A stretch of DNA of 64,000 nucleotides from contig CM030716.1 in the NCBI GenBank assembly GCA_017979445.1, forward strand, positions 13,925,611 through 13,989,610. Direction: 5' to 3'. Of this stretch, positions 56,629 through 64,000 are shown in pieces. Position 1 is the first letter of the stretch. Each line of letters starts with the position of its first letter. Made by a program: the position numbers and the translations under genes. This stretch comes from Akebia trifoliata. Lineage: Eukaryota; Streptophyta; Magnoliopsida; Ranunculales; Lardizabalaceae. Under the pieces are notes generated by a model. That model made no database searches. It saw only the letters and a list, made by a program, of their open reading frames with translations, and was not told the DNA's origin.

Positions 56629-59600
56629 TGTAGACACCTCATTTTTGCACTCGCCTGATTAATCAATTCATCAACCGATTGCAACAGTTCCCAATGATGG
56701 ATGCTTATTCCAATGCTCTATTTGGTTACCAGATGTGTTTCAAAAATTCGGATGAGGTATCTCAAACTAAGAAAACTGTAGAAACCACACTAAGCTAGGA
56801 AAATATAATCCCAAAAATATAGAAATCATTATCTTGCAGATAAAAAGAAGCTTCACGGTAAAAATCATTAAAAAATAATCAAATTACCAAAATACCCCTA
56901 ACCTCAAAAATATCCCTAGAGCCTACATTACGCTTAGAAAAATCCTTTCAAACACATAAAACAACAAATCGAAATCAAATAAATCATTTCGCTAATTTTT
57001 CTCAAAATTTGATAAAATTACGAAAATACCTCTCATAAAGTTCACGACCATTTCGTACAAAAAATTTCATAAATGACACAGACTAATATTCCCATTGAAT
57101 TCCTTATGAAAAATAGATTTCAAAATATCCTGAAACATTTAAAAATGACTTAAAACGTAAAAAGTACTCTCCGTGGGCAAAATGGTAATTTTATAATTTT
57201 AATAATTAAAAATTCTAAAATTAATAATTAAAACAGTAATTAATGTAAAGTGAAACCCTAATTAAAATTAAAGTCAATCAAGTAAGACTTAAGTCAAATC
57301 TTAAAATCAAGTCAATCAAGTAAGACTTAAGTCAAAATCCTAAAGTCAAGTCAATCAAGTAAGACTTTTGTCAAAACCTTATATTCTAGTTAATCAAGTG
57401 AGACTTAAGTCAAAACCCTAATTAATTTAATAAGACCAAAGTCAAACCCTAAACCTAATATAATTCTAATTAAACTCTAAAACTACCTAATGTAATTCTA
57501 ATTAAACACTAACTCTGTAATTCTAATTAAACTCTAAAACTACCTAATGTAATTCTAATTAAACACTAACTCTATAATTCTAATTAAATACTAACTCTAT
57601 CTAAAAAGCTCTTAAAAAATCTATAAATAGGGGTCTCTACAACCCATTTTTGTATCTAAGAGAAAATCCTAGAAAAAGTAGGCCAAGAAGCCTCCCCAAC
57701 CTTTCCAAAACTCTAATTTTGAAGTCCTAACTCCTAACCTAACATCCATACCTCAACTTTAGCTCAAAAAACACCCAAAAATCCATTAAAAAATAAAAAA
57801 ACACTCAGATTGTGGTGCCCCGCCAAACGCTTACACAAATCCCCATGTCAGATCTCGATACTAGATGACACCTCAAAATTTCGGTATAGTTTCCTATGTT
57901 TTTGTTGGCATTTCAAGGCGTTTTAACCTGCACCTAATAAACGACATACAATCCTGCATATATATATACAAAATATAACAATAGCGGAAGCCTACATACA
58001 TCTAATAACGAACGATAGATCAGAGTATGGAAGGATAACAAAACACAGAATTATACAAACATCCTCACTCTAACAGAAGTCCTAACACTCTAGATAAAAT
58101 TCATAATAGTCCTAGACAAATTAACACCACTAGGGGCTATAACCCCAATACTCACCAAGTGATGAACTCTGGCTGTCTATCTAACCCACCAGATGATTCT
58201 TCTCGTGCTTTATACCTGCATCGCTAAGCTTCGGATCTGAAACTAAAAAATAGAGAAGGAAAGGGTGAGTAACAATGGTTACCCAGTAAGGAAGAACACA
58301 ATTTCTGCCAATAACCTCTCCTAACATGAACGAATAAGCATACTAAATCATTTTAAAATCTACAAAATTTTACAAAAGAAACTACGATTAACTGGTACAT
58401 ATAGTCAGGGATAAGTAACTAAACATTTTAAATCTGATATTACATCAACCAACAGTACTCACTATAGCATTTTTCTTTTTATACAAATCTAATTGATCAA
58501 ATGAAAACATTAAACTTGCATTTCATTTTATTTATTAAAATAAGGCAACATATACATAATACATATGGTGGAGTAGTGAAATTAGAGAGTTGGGATTCAC
58601 GATTGGATCTCTCCCAGTCAGGACATGATGTTACAATTCTTTACTAGCTTTTAGTTCCTGATTTTGTGGCCGGTCGCTACATTTACCACGTTTGGTTGAC
58701 CATTTATCCGGATCAGGCTGGTAGTTTGACGTGACCGTAAGTAATGGATCTCTTTTCGATGTGTCAGAACGTTCGACTACTATAGATTGTTAGTGATCAC
58801 TAACTAATCATCTTCGTCTATACCTATCAGGCGTGCATATGATTCCCAATTATACAAATCATTCGTATACGACCACCTTTACATTACAAGTTCATTGGTA
58901 AATATAGAGAGGAATATCCCGGATTCGGGTTTTGACTCCATTCTCATACGCGTCCCTTACCACGTATGAGTTTGGTGGTCCCTACCGTACATCCCAGGAT
59001 AGTACACCACTCCGGATGATATGACGCACTATCTCTTCAAGCATTCACAGACTCTTTAACAGCTCACAAAATAGCTACATATATATATTACTTTCATTTG
59101 AAAACAAAAGAGAAATTAACAATACAAGGTTGAGAATGGATATCCAGTTTCCTACCATGCAAGTGTGGCCAATCGGCCTAACATAAATAACAGAACGGAA
59201 AAGTAGATAACGCCTCGTGCTAACGAAAAGTAAATAAACATGCAACCAGTAACATTATTCATGGATATCTGTTCACCAACCTACACACAACACAACAACG
59301 TAAAATGCAGACATCACCTCTCGGGTTTGACTCTAACATTTTACAGTTTCATACCCTTTTTCCTTTTTTTTTTCGATTTTTACAGTTTTCAATCTCTTTA
59401 ATAAAATATCCATTTTCTGATATTTATCAACTCAATATGAGTTCATTGAATATTAAATCACATTTTCCAACTATAGTATTTATTTTTATCAATAATATTG
59501 AAAAAGAATACAAATTTTATATCAAAGCGGGGTCCGAGCAATGCACATGACCTAATTGATGGAAATAACCCGTTAAGATATCTTACCTACGTATAATTTG

Positions 59601-61212
59601 TTAAAAAATATAATTAAACATATCAAACATGCAATTTCTAGCGTGAATTTTAAAATAATAAAAGAATTCTATATTTTGGAAATACATCAATTTTTTTTTG
59701 ATAAAATCCTAAATGCAATTTTCACAATCTAAGATTACTAATAGAAATTGAAAGTTCCTTACAATCTCTATTCGAAGGAATTGAAACACATGCGTAAAAA
59801 TCGAGATGAACGGCGTAGAAATTGAGGTAACTCGTATTTCAAAACGGTTGATTTTTAAACTAGCTTGGTGGTTTCGAAAATCTCGATGTCGTCGTCCTTT
59901 CTCTCTTTTGTTGCGGAGGACAGTTTGACCCCGAAACGGATGAAATCCGAGGTCGAAGTTTAGAAATCCCTGTATATACGTACGGCTGATTTTTGACGAT
60001 ACGGGGTGAAAAAGATAAGAAAACGGAAGGAATTTGGATGTGTTTTGTAGATGTCGAGGCTGCGGACGTTTCTTCCTTCTACATCAGTCGACGACGGTGA
60101 GCCGTTTGTCGTAGATCTACTATTGAAATTCGAAGAAAAATGAATTTTTTTCATTTAATTTTCACTGGCTATTGAACGGTTGGAGAAGACGAGTTTAAAA
60201 AAAGAAATTAAAATTTTATTTATATAAAATTTGGGACGAAATCGGTATTTCGCCTATTATTTCGATCGACGATAACTTAACCGTCCGGACTCCAAAAATG
60301 ACGAATGAATACTTTATTTCACCTAATTTTTATTCCAGATCTAATGGTGTAGTTAATTTCTACAAATTATATCTCTAACAAAAATTTACATTTTTGGCCT
60401 GAGGTGACCCCTAAAATTGACGTCATTTTCGTTTTTGACGATAATTCCACTTTTTGGTCTCCAAAAATGACAAATAAATAGTCCATGTTCAATAATTTTT
60501 CGTTATGAACCCAATGGTGTAATTGAATCTTAATAATTCTTACTTTAACAAAAAGTCACTATTTTAGCCTGGTCCGACTCGATAATCAAGGATTTTGTAA
60601 CTTTTATATTTGGACTCACATTTGAGTGTGCTTATAGGCTAAAGTATTTTTTTCGATCGTTTTGAATCCAATGGTTAGGTCAGATTCTATTAAAAATGAT
60701 TAGAAATATCCTAAAGTTTTACCCCTAAGTCCCACTTTCAAGATTTTATTAAAATTCCACTATTTATTTTTTCTCGAGATACGAATTGAAAACTCGGGAT
60801 TTTACACAGATATAGGAAGAAGATATTTTATCTTATAAGATCAGAAGCAGATTCAGTGACGAAAACGAAGTAAGGACTCACAAGCAAAGAATCTCTCCAC
60901 CAGATCTGAGGGAACAAAACTGTTGCGTTCGAAAAGGTAAATATTTTTTTATTTTTTTTATTGTTTAGGTCTTTTTAGAAATGTAGTCTTCTTGGTAAAT
61001 AGTAGAGACAGGCATTTTCCAGGCGGGGTTGGTGCCTAACACCTTCCAACCCCGTAACGTGATCCTCGGACCCGTATTTTCTTTCGTAGATTAGTGTTAC
61101 TTGTGTTTTAGAGTCAATGTTCGGTTCCTAGATCGTAATAACTATGTGACGACTCCCAAACCTGAAAAATCAAAAGCTGATCCGAGCACCCCGCGAATCG
61201 AGGGCACTTTCA
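56629..61212 (+). repeat. 3' LTR of the Tat-like element, split by a solo LTR
   Basis: The two parts, 56629-57810 and 60812-61212, total about 1583 bp, close to the 1591 bp of the 5' LTR. It starts TGTAGACACC and ends GAGGGCACTTTCA. A TATA box lies at 57622-57629. Confidence 0.9.
57811..60806 (-). mobile_element. Solo LTR of the A family, minus strand
   Basis: It begins TGTGGTGCCCCGCC and ends CTCGGGATTTTACA, so on the minus strand it is TGTAAAATCCCGAG to GGCACCACA. The length is 2996 bp. The pentamer CAGAT flanks both sides (57806-57810, 60807-60811). It keeps the family landmarks: the GGGTGAGTAACAATGGTTACC block near 58265, CGGATGATATGACGCACTAT near 59015 and the short TA run near 59082. 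It carries the 171-bp segment once. Confidence 0.95.
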
Positions 61213-61217
61213 CAAGC

Positions 61218-61772
61218 ATGCTTTGCAATTTATAATTTAAAATATAACAATAAATACATAATACAAAATGGTGGAGTAGGGAATTAGAGAGTCGGGATTC
61301 ACGACTGGATTGTTCCCAGTCGGGACATGATGTTACAACATTAATCTGACTTTTAGTTCCTAATTTTGTGGCCAGTCACTGCTCTTACCACATTGGTGAC
61401 CAATCATTCCGGCTCAAGCGGACTGTTTGACGTGACCACAAGCAATGGGTCTATTTTCGATGTGTCAGAATGTTCGACTACTACTAGATTGTTAGTGATC
61501 ACTAATCAATCATCTTCGTCTATGCTTATTAGGCGTGCATGTGATTCCGAAAATAAACATCCCATTCGTATACGACCACCTTTACAATACACGTTCACAA
61601 GTAAAAATAGAAGAAAATGGACCCGAATTCTAGTTGTCACTCCACTCTCATACGCGTCTCATTCCACATATGAGCTTGGTGGTCCCTACCGTATATCCTA
61701 CGATAGTACACTACTCTGGATGGTAATATGCACTATCCCTTCAGGCATTCTCTTTAACAGCTCACAAAATAG

Positions 61773-61820
<48 letters not shown>

Positions 61821-62167
61821 TTGTTTTAAACCAAAGGATAAATTAACACAACAAGGTTGAGAATGGATATCCAGTTTTTACCATGTAACAGTGACCCCCC
61901 GGTCTAAAATAAATAATAGTACTTAGCGTTTCTGCGTTAACAGAATTTAAAGAAACATGCAACCATTCATTATCCCTAGATATACTTTCACCAACCTATA
62001 CACAACATACAATGTAGAATGCAGACATCACCCCTCGGTCTGATTCTAACATTTTACTGATTCATCACTTTCTCATTCTGTCGTATTTTCACTTCTCGAC
62101 TTTTCAAACCAAATATTTCTTTATCAGGCTTTCAAATTCACGTTGATCATTCGATAAAAAAACTATC
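61218..62167 (-). mobile_element. Minus-strand B-family LTR 'B4', part 2
   Basis: It resumes after the second CAAGC with ATGCTTTGCAATTTATAA, matching B1 at 14922 (ATGCTTTTCAATTTATAA). It runs through ACGACTGGATTGTTCCCAGT and CCATTCGTATACGACCACC to AAAAAACTATC, where a minus-strand Tat-type LTR cuts it. A (CA)n(TA)n tract lies at 61775-61820. The rest of B4 is outside the window. Confidence 0.88.
61775..61820. repeat. (CA)n(TA)n microsatellite in LTR B4
   Basis: A pure CA run followed by a TA run, at the LTR position that is a TA run in the other copies. Confidence 0.95.
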
Positions 62168-62824
62168 TGAAAGCGCCCTCGATCCGCGGGGTGCGCGGAT
62201 CCGCTTTTGACCCTTGAGGTTTGGGAGTCGCCACCTAGTTATTACGGTCTAGGAACCGATCAATGACTCTAAACGGATAAAAACTAATCTAAAATCAAAA
62301 GAAAAAAAACTGAGTTCGGGGATCATGTTACGGGATTGAAAGGTGTTAGGCACCAACCTCGCCCGGCCAAAGCCGGTCTCTACTAACTTCCCAAGTAAAT
62401 TACATTGCTAAAACCTAGATAAAAAATAAATAAAAATTTACCTTTCCGATGGCAAGGACTTGGTTCCCTCAGATCTGACAAAAAGAGCTCATTGTACCGT
62501 GCTCCCTTGCTTCGTTCTGTTTTCGGATTTGGCTTCGGATCTCCGAGGCAAGGTATCTCCTTGTTTTTTTGAATCTGAACTCTTCAAGTTCGTTGCGAAT
62601 TTGAGGGTGTTTTTAAAAGGCTTTTGGGTGTTTTCTAGACTAAAATTGAAGGGGGGATGTTAGGTAAGGAGTTGGGGCTCCAAAACCAGGGTTTATGGGA
62701 GGCTAGGGGAGCTTCTAGACCTACTTCTCTTAGGGTTTATTATTTGATACGAAAATAGGGTGTGAGCACCTCTATTTATAGATGTTTTTAGGGGTTGATT
62801 TGGATAGAGTTAGTGTTTAATTAG
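62168..62824 (-). mobile_element. Minus-strand Tat-type LTR 'D4', partial
   Basis: It begins TGAAAGCGCCCTCGATCC, the complement of the GGATCGAGGGCGCTTTCA end of the D-type LTRs. It follows them backward through GGTTTGGGAGTCGCCACC, GGTGTTAGGCACCAACC and CTCTATTTATAGATG (complement of the TATA box, 62773-62780). It is interrupted at 62824 by a Harbinger-like element and runs off the window. The 67-codon frame at 62460-62663 is chance. Confidence 0.88.
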
Positions 62825-63979
62825 GGCCTGTTTGGATACCAAGAGCAGAACTACTCTTCCAAAGAACAGAAGCTGAAGTACTCTATGGAGGAGCTGGAAA
62901 AGTAATTCTGTGCAGAAATGGCGTTTGGCAATCAACTCTATGAAGTACTGGCAGAAGTACTTTTGTGCTGGAAGTCTGTTTGGGAACCATACTGACTTCT
63001 CATGACTTCTAGAAAAAAGACCAGAATACCTTTATATTATACCAGTTACTGTTTTTTATCTTTTAGTGTCATAATATGCCTTCAAACTATACTGTTTTTG
63101 ACATTTTAACTATAAATATTAATATAATATAATGAATATTAATATAATATAATATTTTAAATATTAAATATTAATATAATATGTTTAAATCCATTATACT
63201 TAAATTTTTAAAAAAAATTTGACTGACTGTTTTTGACATAATATGACATAATATTTAAAAAAAAAATTGACAGACTGTCTTTTAGTGTCATAATATGCCT
63301 TCAAACTATATTGTTTTTTACATTTTAACTATAAATATTAATATGATATAATATAATAAATATTATTATAATATAATATAATATTTTAAATATTAAATAT
63401 TAATATAATGTGTTTAAATCCATTATACTCAAAATTTTAAAAAAAATTTGACAAACTGTCTTTTAGTGTCATAATATGCCTTCAAACTATATTATTTTTG
63501 ACATTTTAACTATAAATATTAATATATATAATATAATATTTTAAATATTAAATATTAATATAATGTGTTTAACTATAAATATTAATATAATATAATATAA
63601 TAATATTAATATAATATAATTATATATTTAATATTAAATATTAATATAATGTGTTTAAATCCATTATACTCAAAATTAAAAAAAATAATTTAATATTAAT
63701 AAATGTTTCTTTTGTTTGATTTAAGGGCAAATGAATTAGAAATATTTTCATAGAAAATTAATAAAGTTAGGGGTATTTTGGTAAAACGAACTGTTAGATT
63801 TTGACTCCCCGCAAGAAGAGTTTTGAGAAATAGGTTTTCTTGACTTCTTCATAAAGAGTAATTTCTTGCTCTTGCGCGGAGTAACTCTTCGAGGGAGTAG
63901 TTCATACAAACGCATCCAAACGACTTCTAACTCCCCGCAAGAGTCAGAAGTAGCCAAGGAGTCCTATCCAAACGCCTAC
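62825..63979. mobile_element. Harbinger/Tourist-like non-autonomous element
   Basis: The left end GGGCCTGTTTGGATACC pairs with the right end, whose complement is GTAGGCGTTTGGATAGG. The trinucleotide TTA flanks both sides (62822-62824, 63980-63982). A TTA duplication with GGCCTGTTTGG-type ends is typical of PIF/Harbinger MITEs. Subterminal GAAGTACT/AGAAGTACTTTT motifs (62870-62980) are echoed in inverted form near the right end. The core (63060-63690) is an AT-rich tandem repeat, and no transposase is present. Confidence 0.82.
63061..63690. repeat. AT-rich tandem repeat, about 180-220-bp unit
   Basis: Units begin with TTTTAGTGTCATAATATGCC at 63061, 63280 and 63461 and continue with TTCAAACTAT, ACATTTTAACTATAAATATT and GTTTAAATCCATTATACT. 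A partial fourth copy lies at 63560-63690. The units differ in the length of their ATATAATATAAT runs. Confidence 0.88.
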
Positions 63980-64000
63980 TTAGAGATCTTTTAAGTAGAG

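Larger units (their letters stand above)
48373..61212 (+). mobile_element. Tat/Ogre-like retrotransposon with degraded coding region
   Basis: This is a structurally complete element. It has a 5' LTR (48373-49963), a primer-site region (49964 on), an internal region (to 56628), a polypurine tract (56616-56625) and a 3' LTR (56629-61212, interrupted by a solo LTR). The pentamer CAAGC flanks both sides (48368-48372, 61213-61217), and LTR B4 continues in register across it. The net length is about 9.8 kb. The only coding relic recognised is a Tat-type integrase (53140-53905). The internal region is rich in tandem repeats, a known habit of Tat/Ogre elements. The 5' LTR starts TATAGATACC, a mutated TGTAGACACC. 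LTR divergence is visible, so it is older than element A. Confidence 0.9.

Overview
This is nuclear DNA from a flowering plant, probably a eudicot. It is a gene-free, AT-rich block made almost entirely of nested transposable elements. Long terminal repeats (LTRs) of about 3 kb, a primer-binding site matching initiator-Met tRNA, Ty3/gypsy gag, RNase H and integrase relics, hAT- and Harbinger-like elements, and long (TA)n/(CA)n tracts all point to a plant. I found no intact host gene, tRNA, rRNA or CRISPR array. The ORFs I could place are short chance frames or tandem-repeat frames.

Layout. (1) 1-9859: AT-rich intergenic DNA with foldback MITE-like repeats (parts of 1-330, 1263-2200, 2866-3750, 4202-4490, 4767-5516, 8186-8540, 8690-9110), two tandem duplications (1704-2354, 5801-6375) and a (TA)n tract. 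(2) 9860-36658: a very old Tekay/Del-type gypsy element ('C'). It has a plus-strand 5' LTR (9860-12715 + 28304-28414), a fourfold-repeated primer-binding-site leader, an RNase H relic and an integrase relic. Its LTR is split by a minus-strand LTR 'B2', which carries LTR 'B1' and a young, complete but coding-defective element 'A' (18967-28166, target duplication ATGAC). Its integrase is split by a solo LTR (30442-36634, ATAGT) that carries another solo LTR (33160-36299, ATACC), which carries a hairpin MITE. (3) 36640-47597: a minus-strand C-family LTR fragment split by a Tat-like LTR element (36868-47109, ATATA). That element contains a second Tat-like LTR (37341-44312), which holds a minus-strand solo LTR (38232-41694, TCCCT) and a non-autonomous hAT element (41877-42882, 8-bp duplication CCTTCTCC). 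(4) 47676-64000: a minus-strand B-type LTR split by a Tat/Ogre-like retrotransposon (48373-61212, CAAGC), whose 3' LTR holds another solo LTR (57811-60806, CAGAT). The host LTR is then cut by a minus-strand Tat-type LTR (62168 on) that carries a Harbinger-like element (62825-63979, TTA).

The relative order of insertions can be read from the nesting. C is oldest. B2 and the solo LTRs followed, and element A (LTRs nearly identical by eye) is among the youngest. The elements do not form a pathway. Their functional parts are LTR promoters, primer-binding sites, polypurine tracts and broken gag-pol pieces. Element A could only have moved with proteins supplied by an autonomous relative. The most notable sequence-level signals are a conserved exon-like block bounded by splice-site-like motifs in the Tekay-type LTRs, the fourfold primer-binding leader of C, a second primer-site-like motif inside the Tat-type LTR ends, and several element-borne minisatellites. 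All boundaries were read by eye, and family names rest on recognised motifs, not database searches.
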